From Rhizobium jaguaris (lineage in GTDB: Bacteria; Pseudomonadota; Alphaproteobacteria; Rhizobiales; Rhizobiaceae), in NCBI RefSeq assembly GCF_003627755.1, contig NZ_CP032694.1:239501-303500 (forward strand): 64,000 nucleotides of DNA, read 5' to 3'. The notes below the pieces were generated by a model. That model was not told the origin of the DNA, ran no database searches, and worked only from the letters and a program-made list of their open reading frames with translations. Positions 35,849 through 44,014 of this stretch are shown one piece after another. Each line of letters begins with the position of its first letter. The first letter of the stretch is position 1. Made by a program: the position numbers and the translations under genes.

Positions 35849-35873
35849 GGCCGGACTCCCTCAGAGTCCGGCC
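35849..35873 (-). other. Perfect hairpin spanning the phnC stop codon
   Basis: GGCCGGACTC (35849-35858) pairs with GAGTCCGGCC (35864-35873); the five-base loop is CCTCA and contains the phnC stop (35861-35863). No T-tract follows on the minus strand. The structure may influence termination or the stability of the phnC end, upstream of phnD. Confidence 0.6.
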
Positions 35874-36715
35874 AGTGCCAGCGGTTGCGGGCCGGCAGAT
35901 GCGTTTGCCGCGGCTTGCGCGGACGGATCGGAAAGATTGATGGCGGTCGACGTCATCGTCTCGTCGACACCGGCACCGTCCTTGTCGGTGCCGTAGATTT
36001 CCTTGACGGCCTCGGCCGTCAGTTCCGCCGGCTTGCCGTCGAAGACGACGCGGCCGGCCGCCATGCCAATGATACGTTCGCAATAGTTGCGCGCCGTATC
36101 CAGCGTGTGCAGGTTGGTGATGACGGTGATGCCCTCGCGCTCATTGATGTCGCGCAGCGCATCCATCACGATCTTTGCGTTCAGCGGATCGAGCGAGGCG
36201 ATCGGTTCGTCGGCGAGCATCATCTTCGGCTGCTGCATCAGGGCCCGGGCGATGGCAACGCGCTGCTGCTGGCCGCCCGACAGCGTGCCGGCCATCTGCA
36301 ATGCGGTCTGCTCGATGCCGAGGCGTTCGAGCGCGGCGATGGCTTCGATGCGCTCCTCACGGCTGAAGATGGAAAGCAGGCTCAGCGTGGTCGAGCGTTG
36401 GTTCAAGCGGCCGAGCATGACGTTGGTGAGCACGTCGAGGCGCGGAACCAGATTGAACTGCTGAAAGATCATGGCGCAATCGCGCTGCCAATTGCGCAGT
36501 GCCCGGCCGCGCAGTTTGGAAACTTCGGTGCCGGCAAAATGGATCGAGCCTGAGCTCGGATCCGCGAGACGGTTGATCATGCGCAGCAGCGTGGACTTGC
36601 CGGCGCCCGAGCGGCCGATGACGCCGACCATCTGTCCCTGCGGAATGTCCAGCGTCACGGAATCGACAGCGAGCTTGTTTCCGAAACGGCGCGAGACATT
36701 CTTCAGCTCGAACAT
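35861..36715 (-). CDS. phnC: Phosphonate ABC transporter ATP-binding protein
   Basis: This ATPase of 284 residues drives phosphonate import. Walker A is [12 protein letters not shown], the signature LSGGQQQR, Walker B MMLADEP followed by IASLDP, and the PhnC-typical Q-loop FQQFNLV. A C-terminal tail of about 30 residues rich in Ala/Ser extends beyond the usual end. The ATG at 36715 ([12 protein letters not shown]) fits the family; 16 residues could be added upstream. It is the first gene of the phnCDEE unit, 150 bases downstream of a Pho-box array. Confidence 0.92.
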   Translation of the reverse strand: MFELKNVSRRFGNKLAVDSVTLDIPQGQMVGVIGRSGAGKSTLLRMINRLADPSSGSIHFAGTEVSKLRGRALRNWQRDCAMIFQQFNLVPRLDVLTNVMLGRLNQRSTTLSLLSIFSREERIEAIAALERLGIEQTALQMAGTLSGGQQQRVAIARALMQQPKMMLADEPIASLDPLNAKIVMDALRDINEREGITVITNLHTLDTARNYCERIIGMAAGRVVFDGKPAELTAEAVKEIYGTDKDGAGVDETMTSTAINLSDPSAQAAANASAGPQPLALAGL

Positions 36716-36864
36716 GAGGCCTTCCCTTTCACGGCTGGCTGGATCCGCTGCAAACGTTGACATCGGCGCTGCGGAACCACTTGGACAGGCGCATGATCCT
36801 TCGCTTCGAAGAGGCCTTCGAGGCGGTCATGCGCTGAGCATAGGCAACGCATTAGTCCCCGTTC

Positions 36865-36904
36865 ATGAAGCTCCGATGTCAGATTTATGTAACTGCTGTT
36901 ACAA
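36865..36904 (-). promoter_or_regulatory. Pho-box array upstream of phnC
   Basis: On the minus strand four seven-base units repeat at exact 11-base spacing: TTGTAAC, GTTACAT, CTGACAT, GCTTCAT. The central pair GTTACATAAATCTGACAT (36876-36893) matches 14 of 18 positions of the Pho box CTGTCAT-N4-CTGTCAT. This implies PhoB activation under phosphate starvation. A -10-like element (CTAATG) follows about ten bases after the last unit. Confidence 0.75.
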
Positions 36905-36937
36905 TCCACCGCGTTTAGCGCTTGTCGTAACGGCAAC

Positions 36938-36973
36938 GCAAAAGCCCGAAAATCGTGGAGGATTTTCGGGCTT
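36938..36973 (-). terminator. Rho-independent terminator of the phnGHIJKL unit
   Basis: AAGCCCGAAAATC (36942-36954) pairs perfectly with GATTTTCGGGCTT (36961-36973) around a six-base loop. On the minus strand it is followed by TTTTGCG. It lies 46 bases after the acetyltransferase stop and separates the two phn transcription units. Confidence 0.85.
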
Positions 36974-37018
36974 CAAGGCAGATTTGAGCGGTGATTGCGC
37001 TTGGTTCGCGCAGAGGCG

Positions 37019-37636
37019 TCAGGCACCGTAGCGGATGAGAAATTCCTCCGCGGAAAGAGCGCGGAAATCGGCGAGCGCAGTGCGCAGGGCGGCATGATCC
37101 CAATCCCACCAGGCAAGCTTGTCCATGCGCTCGCCGACAGCTTCGGTGAAGCGCTGGCGGATGAGCTTAGCCGGCACGCCGCCGACGATCGTATAGGGGG
37201 CGACATCCTTGGAGACGACCGCGCCGGCGCCAATGACTGCGCCGTTGCCGACGGTGACGCCCGGCAGGATGGTGGCGCCGTGGCCGATCCAGACGTCGTT
37301 GCCAATGGTGACACGGTGGTCACGCCGCCAAGTGAAGAAATCCGCCTCCATATCGGCATCCGGCCAATAGTCGGCGGCGCGATAGGTGAAGTGATGCAGC
37401 GTCGCGCGCCAGGTCGGATGGTTGGTGGCGTTGATGCGTACGGCCGCGGCAATGTTGACGAACTTGCCGATCGTCGCGCACCAGACGGCGCCGTCCTGCA
37501 TGATATAGGAATAGTCGCCGATCTCGGCTTCATCGATGCGGCAGCGGTCGGAGACTTCCGTATAGCGGCCGAGCGTCGAGCTCTTGACGGTCGCGGTCGG
37601 GCTGATGAAGGGCGTTTCGCCCAATTGACGGCTCAT
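37019..37636 (-). CDS. Hexapeptide-repeat acetyltransferase of the phosphonate operon
   Basis: This protein of 205 residues has a left-handed beta-helix built of hexapeptide repeats (for example [21 protein letters not shown] and [20 protein letters not shown]), as in chloramphenicol/galactoside acetyltransferases. It belongs to the phn-associated subgroup found in C-P lyase operons. It may acetylate an aminophosphonate, the role PhnO (a different fold) plays in enteric bacteria; the substrate is not known. Start overlaps phnL stop as ATGA. It is the last gene of the phnGHIJKL unit. Confidence 0.85.
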   Translation of the reverse strand: MSRQLGETPFISPTATVKSSTLGRYTEVSDRCRIDEAEIGDYSYIMQDGAVWCATIGKFVNIAAAVRINATNHPTWRATLHHFTYRAADYWPDADMEADFFTWRRDHRVTIGNDVWIGHGATILPGVTVGNGAVIGAGAVVSKDVAPYTIVGGVPAKLIRQRFTEAVGERMDKLAWWDWDHAALRTALADFRALSAEEFLIRYGA

Positions 37637-38340
37637 GCGGCGGACTTTCTGGGTGAGAATTGCGAGACATCGAGAATGCGGCTGCCGACAGCCTCACGCA
37701 CTTCCTCGTCATGGAAGATGCCGAGCAGGGCGACGCCAGCCTTTTTCTTCCCTTCGATCATGTCGACCACGACGGCGCGGTTCTTGGCATCGAGAGAAGC
37801 GGTCGGCTCGTCGAGCAGCAAAATGGCGTGATCGGTGATGAAGCCGCGGGCGATATTGACGCGCTGCTGCTCACCGCCAGAGAAGGTGGCGGGCGGCAAT
37901 TGCCAAAGTTCTTCCGGCAGGTTGAGCTGCGTCAGCAAGCCGGCCGCCTTTGCGCGGGCGGTATCGGCGCTTTCGCCGCGCGCCAAGAGCGGTTCGGCAA
38001 CGACATCGATGGCCGCAACGCGCGGCACGGTGCGCAGAAACTGGCTGACATAGCCCATGGTATGGCGGCGAACTTCCAGTACGGTGCGCGGATCGGCGGC
38101 GGCGAGATCGACGATCCTGTCCTTGTGCATCACCAGGATCTGGCCGCTATCTACGGCATAATTGCCGTAGATCATCTTCAGAAGCGAGCTTTTGCCGATG
38201 CCGGAAGGGCCCCCGAGAACGACGCATTCGCCCGATGCGACCGAGAAGGAGACATCGGCGACGACCGGCAGGCGGATGCCGTCGCGCAGGTGCATGGTGA
38301 AGCTTTTGAAGACTTCGGAAACGACGAGGGGAGTTGCCAT
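37633..38340 (-). CDS. phnL: C-P lyase system ATP-binding protein PhnL
   Basis: This ABC-type ATPase of 235 residues is associated with the C-P lyase core complex rather than with transport. Walker A is [13 protein letters not shown], the signature FSGGEQQR, and Walker [13 protein letters not shown]. The N-terminus [21 protein letters not shown] is typical of PhnL. The ATG at 38340 lies four bases after the phnK stop; a 30-residue upstream extension overlapping phnK was rejected. Confidence 0.92.
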   Translation of the reverse strand: MATPLVVSEVFKSFTMHLRDGIRLPVVADVSFSVASGECVVLGGPSGIGKSSLLKMIYGNYAVDSGQILVMHKDRIVDLAAADPRTVLEVRRHTMGYVSQFLRTVPRVAAIDVVAEPLLARGESADTARAKAAGLLTQLNLPEELWQLPPATFSGGEQQRVNIARGFITDHAILLLDEPTASLDAKNRAVVVDMIEGKKKAGVALLGIFHDEEVREAVGSRILDVSQFSPRKSAA

Positions 38341-38344
38341 GGCT

Positions 38345-39121
38345 TTAAACCTGCAGGATCGAGGAGACGAGCAGTTGCGTATAGGGCTCGCGAGGATCGT
38401 CGAGCACGCGGTCGGTGAGACCGTGCTCAATCACCACCCCGTCCTTCATCACCATCATGCGGTGGGACAGCAGACGGGCGACGGCGAGGTCGTGCGTAAC
38501 GATGATCGCCGACAGGCCGAGATCGTTGACGAGACCGCGTACGAGATCAAGCAGGCGGGCCTGGACCGACACGTCGAGACCGCCGGTCGGCTCGTCCATG
38601 AACACCAGCCGCGGGCCGGTGACCAGATTGCGGGCAATCTGCAGGCGCTGGCGCATGCCGCCTGAGAAGGCGCGCGGCTGATCGTCGATACGGTCGGCGT
38701 CGATTTCCACGCGTTCCAGCCAGTCGATGGCTGTATTGCGGATATTGCCGTAATGCCGGTTGCCGATCGCCATCAGCCGCTCGCCGACGTTGGCGCCGGC
38801 CGAGACCGTCATGCGCAGGCCGTCGGCTGGGTTCTGATGGACGAAGCCCCAGTCGGTGCGCATCAGGAAGCGCCGCTCGGCCTCATTCATGCGGAAGAGC
38901 TCGCGATAGGTCTCGTCGCGCATGTGGTATTCGACGCTGCCGGTGGTCGGCAGCAGCCGGGTCGAGATGCAGTTGAGCAGCGTCGTCTTGCCGGAACCGG
39001 ATTCGCCGACGATAGCCAGCACTTCGCCGGGCCAGAGGTCGAAGGTCACGTTGCGGCATCCAATGCGGCTGCCGTAAAATTTCGAGATATCCTTGACCTT
39101 GAGAAGTGGCGTGTCGCTCAT
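38345..39121 (-). CDS. phnK: C-P lyase system ATP-binding protein PhnK
   Basis: This ABC-type ATPase of 258 residues docks on the PhnGHIJ core in enteric bacteria. Walker A is [13 protein letters not shown], the signature FSGGMRQR, and Walker B LVFMDEPTGGLDVS. The segment GFVHQNPADGLRM is characteristic of PhnK. The ATG at 39121 overlaps the phnJ stop as ATGA; a longer in-frame start would overlap phnJ. Confidence 0.93.
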   Translation of the reverse strand: MSDTPLLKVKDISKFYGSRIGCRNVTFDLWPGEVLAIVGESGSGKTTLLNCISTRLLPTTGSVEYHMRDETYRELFRMNEAERRFLMRTDWGFVHQNPADGLRMTVSAGANVGERLMAIGNRHYGNIRNTAIDWLERVEIDADRIDDQPRAFSGGMRQRLQIARNLVTGPRLVFMDEPTGGLDVSVQARLLDLVRGLVNDLGLSAIIVTHDLAVARLLSHRMMVMKDGVVIEHGLTDRVLDDPREPYTQLLVSSILQV

Positions 39122-39999
39122 TCGGCGGCCTCCTGGTTGGGTGCCAGCATTGTGCCCACATGGCCATGAGCGCGGCGATCCTCGCAGAAATCGGTGTCGG
39201 AGCAGACGAACATCCGCCCACCCTTGTCGTCGAGGATCACTTCGTCCAGATAGACCTGCTCGGCGCCGCAAAGCGCACAGGGCTTGTCGAAACGCTGCAC
39301 TTCGAAGGGATGGTCCTCGAAATCGAGGCTGACCACTTCCGTATGCGGCGGCACGGCATAAATGCGCTTCTCGCGGCCGGCGCCGAAAAGCTGCAGCGCA
39401 TCCGACATGTGCATTTTCGGATTGTCGAATTTCGGCGTAGGCGACGGGTCCATCACATAGCGGCCGGAGACCTTGACCGGATAGGCGTAGGTGGTGGCGA
39501 TGCGGCCGTTGCGGGCGATATCCTCGTAGAGCTTCACATGCATGAGGCCGTATTCTTCGAGCGCATGCATTTTGCGGGTCTCGGTCTCGCGCGGTTCCAG
39601 GAAGCGCAGGGGTTCCGGGATCGGCACCTGGTAGACCAGCACCTGGTTGGGGCCGAGCTTGGCTTCGGGAATGCGGTGGCGCGTCTGGATGATGGTCGCT
39701 TCGTCCGTCCGGGTGGTAACGGCGACACTGGCCACTTTCTGGAAGAAGGCGCGGATGGACACGGCGTTGGTGGTGTCGTCGGCGCCTTGATCGATGACCT
39801 TCAGGACATCATCAGGTCCGATGATCGCGGCCGTCAGCTGCACGCCGCCGGTGCCCCAGCCATAGGGCATAGGCATTTCGCGCGAGGCGAAGGGGACCTG
39901 ATAGCCGGGAATGGCGATCGCCTTCAGGATGGCGCGTCGGATCATCCGCTTGGTCTGTTCGTCGAGATAGGCGAAGTTGTAGGTAGCGAGTTCGGTCAT
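39118..39999 (-). CDS. phnJ: Carbon-phosphorus lyase, radical SAM subunit
   Basis: This enzyme of 293 residues cleaves the C-P bond of 5-phosphoribosyl-1-phosphonate by radical chemistry. The iron-sulfur cysteines are all present in its unusual motif near the C-terminus: CALC, then 21 residues later CSDTDFC. The family start YNFAYLDEQTKRMIRRAILKA is intact. It overlaps the phnI end by four bases and phnK start by four, in the standard GHIJKL order. Confidence 0.95.
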   Translation of the reverse strand: MTELATYNFAYLDEQTKRMIRRAILKAIAIPGYQVPFASREMPMPYGWGTGGVQLTAAIIGPDDVLKVIDQGADDTTNAVSIRAFFQKVASVAVTTRTDEATIIQTRHRIPEAKLGPNQVLVYQVPIPEPLRFLEPRETETRKMHALEEYGLMHVKLYEDIARNGRIATTYAYPVKVSGRYVMDPSPTPKFDNPKMHMSDALQLFGAGREKRIYAVPPHTEVVSLDFEDHPFEVQRFDKPCALCGAEQVYLDEVILDDKGGRMFVCSDTDFCEDRRAHGHVGTMLAPNQEAAE

Positions 40000-41104
40000 T
40001 CGGCAGCCTCCGTCATCGGGTCCTTGCCTGCGTTCTGTGCATTTTCGAAATCGCGGCGCATGCGGCGCACCAGGTCGAGTTCCGCCTGGAAGTCGACATA
40101 GTGCGGTAGCTTCAGGTGTTCGACGAAGCCGGTCGCTTGCACATTGTCGGAATGGGAGATGACGAATTCCTCGTCCTGGGCGGGCGCGACGATATCCTCG
40201 CCGAGTTCCTCAGCCCGGAGCGCCCGGTCGACCAGTGACATCGCCATGGCCTTGCGTTCGCTCTGGCCGAAAACCAGGCCGTAGCCGCGGGTAAACTGCG
40301 GCGGCGCCTTGGCCGAGCCCTTGAACTGGTTGACCATCTGGCATTCGGTCACCTGAATCGAGCCGAGCGAGACGGCAAAGCCGAGTTCCGGCACATCGAG
40401 TTCCACCTCCACTTCGCCGATGCGGATTTCGCCGGTGAAGGGATGCGTGCGGCCATAGCCGCGCTGAGTCGAATAGCCGAGCGCCAACAGAAAACCTTCG
40501 TCGCCGCGAGCCAGCGCCTGCAGGCGCAGATCGCGGGTCATCGGGAATTCCATCGGCTCGCGCGTCAGGTCGCCGGTTTCGTGGTCGATCGGCATCTCGC
40601 CGTCGCCTTCGATCAGCCCTTCCTGGCTCAGAATTTCGGAGACGCGCATCATGCGGCCCTCTTCCGCCGGCCGCTGCATCGGCTCGTCCACCGGCGTATC
40701 GGTGAGCAAGTCTGGATCGAGCAGACGGTGGGTATAATCGAAAGTGGGGCCGAGAAGCTGGCCGCCGGCAGGTCCTTATAGGTGGCGGAGATGCGGCGTT
40801 CGATCTTCATCGCCGACGTATCCAGCGGCCGGGAATAGCCGAAGCGCGGCAGCGTCGTGCGGTAGGCGCGCAGCAGGAATATCGCTTCGATCATGTCGCC
40901 GCGCGCCTGGCGAACGGCAAGTGCGGCCAGCGTGCGGTCATAAAGTGAGGCTTCGGCCATGACGCGGTCGACGGCGAGCGCCAGCTGCGCGACGATCTGG
41001 TCGATGCCGAGCGCCGGCAGCGAACGATCGCCGCGGCGACGATCGGCGAGCAGCCTGTGGGCATTGGCGATGGCGGCTTCGCCGCCTTTAACGGCAACAT
41101 ACAT
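39996..41104 (-). pseudogene. phnI: C-P lyase core subunit PhnI, interrupted by a -1 frameshift
   Basis: PhnI (about 368 residues) transfers ribose triphosphate to phosphonate with PhnG and PhnH. Here the 5' part (from MYVAVKGGEAAIANAH at 41104) runs to ISATYKDLP and then leaves frame. The 3' part resumes in another frame as QLLGPTFDYTHRLLDPDLLT and continues to a normal end at 39996. Adding one base in the CCGG run near 40765-40768 restores the full protein, whose other parts look well conserved. So the gene is either recently broken, which would disable phosphonate use, or the base was lost in sequencing. It lies between phnH (3-base gap) and phnJ (ATGA overlap). Confidence 0.85.
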
Positions 41105-41107
41105 GCG

Positions 41108-41737
41108 TCACATCTCCGTCACGATGATCTTGGTGGTGCGCGGCAGGCAAAGGAATTGCCGTCCCGCCGTCAGAATGAGATCGACGCCGCGCGGGAAAAG
41201 AGCGCGGTTGTCGTTCCAGATACGCAAGAATGTATCCGGCAGACCGATCGGAGCGATCATGCGGATATCGGCAATGCCGGGGCCTGAGAGCGCCAGTTCC
41301 TTGCCGCCTTCGAGGGCTGCGATTTCCAATACCAATGTCGTCGAGCGGTCGGGATATTCCTGCGTGCCGACGGCAAACTGGTTGAGCGAAGCGAGCGCTA
41401 TGCCGGCTTCGATGAAGGCGAAGCGCGCTTCGATCTTTTCCGATGTCACGGCTGCGCCGGTATGAAAACTCAGCCATTCCGGCATGGTCGATCTGCCGAG
41501 ACCGGCCGACAGCCAGACCGGCGTATCATGATCGCAAAGCGTGAGGCCGATCGCGCCGGCGGCGATGTCGAGTGGGGCAGGCGGGGCGATGTCCGAGTTG
41601 ACCGTCTGGATGGTTCCGGGCCGCGCCATCGCGTCCATCATCATTTTGAAGACACTCTGCGCGTCGAATACCGGATCGGCGAACCCGCCGGTCAGCGCAT
41701 CGTTGCCGGGGATCGTGGGGCTAATGGAAAGGCTCAT
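41108..41737 (-). CDS. phnH: C-P lyase core subunit PhnH
   Basis: This protein of 209 residues is a pyridoxal-phosphate-transferase-like fold subunit of the C-P lyase core. Typical segments are GFADPVFDAQSVFKMMMDAMARPG at the N-terminus, CDHDTPVWL, and GIADIRMIAPIGLP. The start overlaps the phnG stop as ATGA. Length agrees with the family. Confidence 0.92.
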   Translation of the reverse strand: MSLSISPTIPGNDALTGGFADPVFDAQSVFKMMMDAMARPGTIQTVNSDIAPPAPLDIAAGAIGLTLCDHDTPVWLSAGLGRSTMPEWLSFHTGAAVTSEKIEARFAFIEAGIALASLNQFAVGTQEYPDRSTTLVLEIAALEGGKELALSGPGIADIRMIAPIGLPDTFLRIWNDNRALFPRGVDLILTAGRQFLCLPRTTKIIVTEM

Positions 41738-42213
41738 TGATCTTCTCCGCGGACCATGGTGAAAAAATCGACGCGGGTGGCCGCCGTTTCCTCAGCTCGT
41801 TTGCGGTCGTATTCGGCAATCCGATCAGTGACCGGCAGCAGGATCGCTTTCTCGACGAATTCTTTGGTGGCGGGTTGGTGCCAGAGCGCATCGAAGATCG
41901 CCGCGAGGCGTACCTTTTCGCGATCGGTGCCGAGCGCATGCGCATGGCCAACCGCACCGGAGGCAAGCTTGACGGTGGCGCGCGTCACCGTAACCTCGCC
42001 GAGATTGAAGGGCGAACCGCCGCCACCGATGCGCCCGCGCACCATCACGAGCCCGGTTTCCGGCCCGCGTACCGGCTGAACTGCCGGCTTGTCGGGCAGT
42101 ACTTCCCAGGCCGCGTCTAGCTCGTCGCGTTCGGCCCGCGCCAAAAGATCGGCGGCGCGCTTGCGTTCCCGACGCTCTTGCGCCGCCGCCTCTTGCCTCT
42201 GTGCTGAATTCAT
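41734..42213 (-). CDS. phnG: C-P lyase core subunit PhnG
   Basis: This protein of 159 residues is the smallest subunit of the core and the first gene of the phnGHIJKL unit. Family segments are RGPETGLVMVRGRIGGGG and FNLGEVTVTRATVKLASG, and the GHAHALGTDREKVRLAAIFDAL helix. The ATG at 42213 begins MNSAQRQEAAAQE; a 29-residue upstream extension would run through the PhnF operator and was rejected. The leader contains a palindromic operator and a Pho box. Confidence 0.92.
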   Translation of the reverse strand: MNSAQRQEAAAQERRERKRAADLLARAERDELDAAWEVLPDKPAVQPVRGPETGLVMVRGRIGGGGSPFNLGEVTVTRATVKLASGAVGHAHALGTDREKVRLAAIFDALWHQPATKEFVEKAILLPVTDRIAEYDRKRAEETAATRVDFFTMVRGEDQ

Positions 42214-42229
42214 CGCGTCATCCTCAAAA

Positions 42230-42247
42230 TGTCTATTGATATAGACA
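42230..42247. promoter_or_regulatory. Probable PhnF operator
   Basis: TGTCTATTGATATAGACA is a perfect inverted repeat with seven-base arms (TGTCTAT/ATAGACA) in the phnG-phnF gap, 17 bases upstream of phnG. Its form fits GntR/HutC-family operators. A weaker dyad, TAGATTTATATCTA, lies at 42259-42272. Confidence 0.7.
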
Positions 42248-42282
42248 ACCATACAAGGTAGATTTATATCTATTAGCGAGAC

Positions 42283-42300
42283 ATGACAAGCGTGTGACAC
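42283..42300 (-). promoter_or_regulatory. Pho box upstream of phnG
   Basis: On the minus strand GTGTCACACGCTTGTCAT matches the CTGTCAT-N4-CTGTCAT Pho box with half-sites GTGTCAC (5 of 7) and TTGTCAT (6 of 7). A -10-like TAGATA/TATAAA follows at about 42272-42264. The site is 70 bases upstream of phnG and overlaps the possible GTG start of phnF at 42294. Confidence 0.72.
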
Positions 42301-42314
42301 AGCAAGCGGGCAAT

Positions 42315-43049
42315 ATGGCGGGGCAGAAAGTACAAAGGCAGACGGGCGTGGCGCTCTGGCGACAGATCGCCGACCGGATTCGCACTTCGATCAATCACGG
42401 CGATTTCGACGACACAGGCATGGTGCCGCCGGAAACGGTGCTGGCCCTGCAGTTCGGGGTCAACAGGCATACGATACGAAGCGCGCTTGCGGCACTGGCA
42501 CAGGAAGGGATCGTCAGGGCCGTGCAGGGGCGCGGAACGTTGATCGAGCGCAAGGAGCGTCTGAGCTTCCCGATTTCGAAGCGGACGCGATTTTCGCAGG
42601 GCATTGGCGATCAGGTACGCGAGACCCGCAGTGTCCTGCTTGCCACCAGCGAGGAGCCTGCGAGTACGGAATTGGCCCGACAACTCAGGACCAAGACCGG
42701 CACGCGACTGGTCCGCCTGGAAACGCTCGGTCAGGCGGATCACCGTCCGGTTTCGCGCGCCACAAGCTGGTTTCCGGCGGATCGCTTTGGCGCTATTGCC
42801 GAAGTTTATCGAACGACCGGATCGATCACCAAGGCATTTCGCGAGCTTGGCGTGCCGGATTATGTGCGCGTCGTCACCGAGATCACCGCGACGCATGCGG
42901 ACGAAGGCGATCTGGCCGACCTGCAGCTATCTCCAGGCGCCATCGTCCTGATCACGCAGGCGCTGAATACCGATCTTGATAATGTTCCGGTGCAATATTC
43001 AATCTCGCGCTTCGCCGCCGACAGGGTGCGCTTTACGATCGAGAATTGA
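42315..43049 (+). CDS. phnF: GntR/HutC-family phosphonate regulator PhnF
   Basis: This regulator of 244 residues has an N-terminal GntR winged helix (ALWRQIADRIRTSI; PPETVLALQFGVNRHTIRSALAALAQEGIV) and a C-terminal UTRA effector domain (SRATSWFPADRF through VQYSISRFAADRVRF). It is divergent from phnG and presumably represses it in the absence of a phosphonate or phosphate signal. The ATG at 42315 is preferred because the upstream GTG at 42294 lies inside the Pho box. Confidence 0.9.
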   Translation: MAGQKVQRQTGVALWRQIADRIRTSINHGDFDDTGMVPPETVLALQFGVNRHTIRSALAALAQEGIVRAVQGRGTLIERKERLSFPISKRTRFSQGIGDQVRETRSVLLATSEEPASTELARQLRTKTGTRLVRLETLGQADHRPVSRATSWFPADRFGAIAEVYRTTGSITKAFRELGVPDYVRVVTEITATHADEGDLADLQLSPGAIVLITQALNTDLDNVPVQYSISRFAADRVRFTIEN

Positions 43050-43071
43050 GGGTGGGGCTCGGCCTCTCCGG

Positions 43072-43128
43072 CCTCCTGAGCTTGTCGAAGGGCGGCCACC
43101 TTCTCCCCGTTTTGACGGGGAGAAGGTG
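43072..43128. repeat. Intergenic repeat and hairpin between phnF and gpmA
   Basis: A 20-base string beginning CCTCCTGAGCTTGTCGAAGG (43072) is identical to one at 29533, and is followed by a perfect 13-bp hairpin CACCTTCTCCCCG/CGGGGAGAAGGTG (43097-43128). A related CTCTCCCCGTCAAAACGGG half lies at 43192-43210. The gap separates convergent genes and may terminate both. Confidence 0.65.
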
Positions 43129-43255
43129 ATGGGCGCCCCCACAGCCTTCCCTCTATTAATTTGCCGAGACGAAGGTACGAAGGTCGTCCCCTCTCCCCGT
43201 CAAAACGGGAAGAGGGCTGGGGTGAGGGGCTTTCTCGAAGATTCTCAGATACCGC

Positions 43256-43891
43256 TCAATGCGCGTTCGACATGTCGCCGAGTACTTCCTTGGAGCCGAC
43301 GGTGGAATCGGCGTTGAGCTTGTAGACCATCGGCACGCCCGTCGCGAGGTTGAGCGCCAGGATCTGTTCCTTGCTAAGCCGGTCGAGGACCATGACGAGC
43401 GAGCGCAGCGAGTTGCCGTGGGCGGCGACCAGCACCTTCTGGCCGGCGAGCACGCGCGGCAGGATTTCGGTCAGGTAATAGGGCCAGACGCGGGCGCCGG
43501 TATCGCGCAGGCTTTCGCCGCCGGGCGGCGGAACGTCGTAGGAGCGGCGCCAGATATGCACCTGTTCCTCGCCCCATTTGGCGCGGGCGTCATCCTTGTT
43601 CAGGCCGGAAAGATCGCCGTAGTCACGCTCGTTCAGCGCCTGATCCTTGATGGTCTTCAGGCCGGTCTGACCGACGCTGTCGAGGATGATGTCGAGAGTA
43701 TGCTGTGCCCGGACCAGCACAGAGGTGAAGGCGATATCGAACTTGATGCCGTAATCGGCGAGCGCCTTGCCGCCGGCCTTGGCTTCTTCGATGCCGAGCT
43801 CGGTGAGGTCAGGGTCCTTCCAGCCGGTAAAAAGATTCTTCAAATTCCAGTCGCTCTGCCCGTGGCGAACGAGAACGAGAGTACCGCTCAT
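43256..43891 (-). CDS. gpmA: 2,3-bisphosphoglycerate-dependent phosphoglycerate mutase
   Basis: This glycolytic enzyme of 211 residues interconverts 3- and 2-phosphoglycerate. It has the phosphohistidine motif [12 protein letters not shown] (His 11), the [14 protein letters not shown] segment with the catalytic Glu, and the second histidine in [14 protein letters not shown]. The length is that of the shorter alphaproteobacterial form. The ATG at 43891 begins [11 protein letters not shown]; an ATG eight codons upstream lacks support. dapB lies just upstream on the same strand, behind a terminator. Confidence 0.94.
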   Translation of the reverse strand: MSGTLVLVRHGQSDWNLKNLFTGWKDPDLTELGIEEAKAGGKALADYGIKFDIAFTSVLVRAQHTLDIILDSVGQTGLKTIKDQALNERDYGDLSGLNKDDARAKWGEEQVHIWRRSYDVPPPGGESLRDTGARVWPYYLTEILPRVLAGQKVLVAAHGNSLRSLVMVLDRLSKEQILALNLATGVPMVYKLNADSTVGSKEVLGDMSNAH

Positions 43892-43911
43892 AAATATTCC
43901 TCCTTGATAGA

Positions 43912-43955
43912 GCAATTCCAGGAAAAGTGCATAGCGGTTTTCCGTCCGGAATTGC
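43912..43955. repeat. Short palindromic repeat upstream of gpmA
   Basis: GCAATTCC(A)GGAAAA (43912-43926) is mirrored by TTTTCC(GTCC)GGAATTGC (43938-43955). This shape is a common rhizobial intergenic palindrome. It lies 21 bases before the gpmA start codon. Confidence 0.6.
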
Positions 43956-43959
43956 GTAA

Positions 43960-44007
43960 GAACAAAAGGCTGGAGCGGTCCAGCAGTTCCCTGCTGAACC
44001 GCTCCAG
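43960..44007 (-). terminator. Terminator of dapB
   Basis: CTGGAGCGGTCCAGCAG (43970-43986) pairs with CTGCTGAACCGCTCCAG (43991-44007), 17 pairs with one mismatch over a four-base loop. On the minus strand it is followed by CCTTTTGTTC. It begins eight bases after the dapB stop. Confidence 0.8.
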
Positions 44008-44014
44008 GATGGGA

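Noticed and set aside
42294..42314. GTG start for phnF at 42294
   Set aside because: It lies inside the Pho box for phnG and adds only seven residues; the ATG at 42315 starts at a sensible place before the helix-turn-helix.
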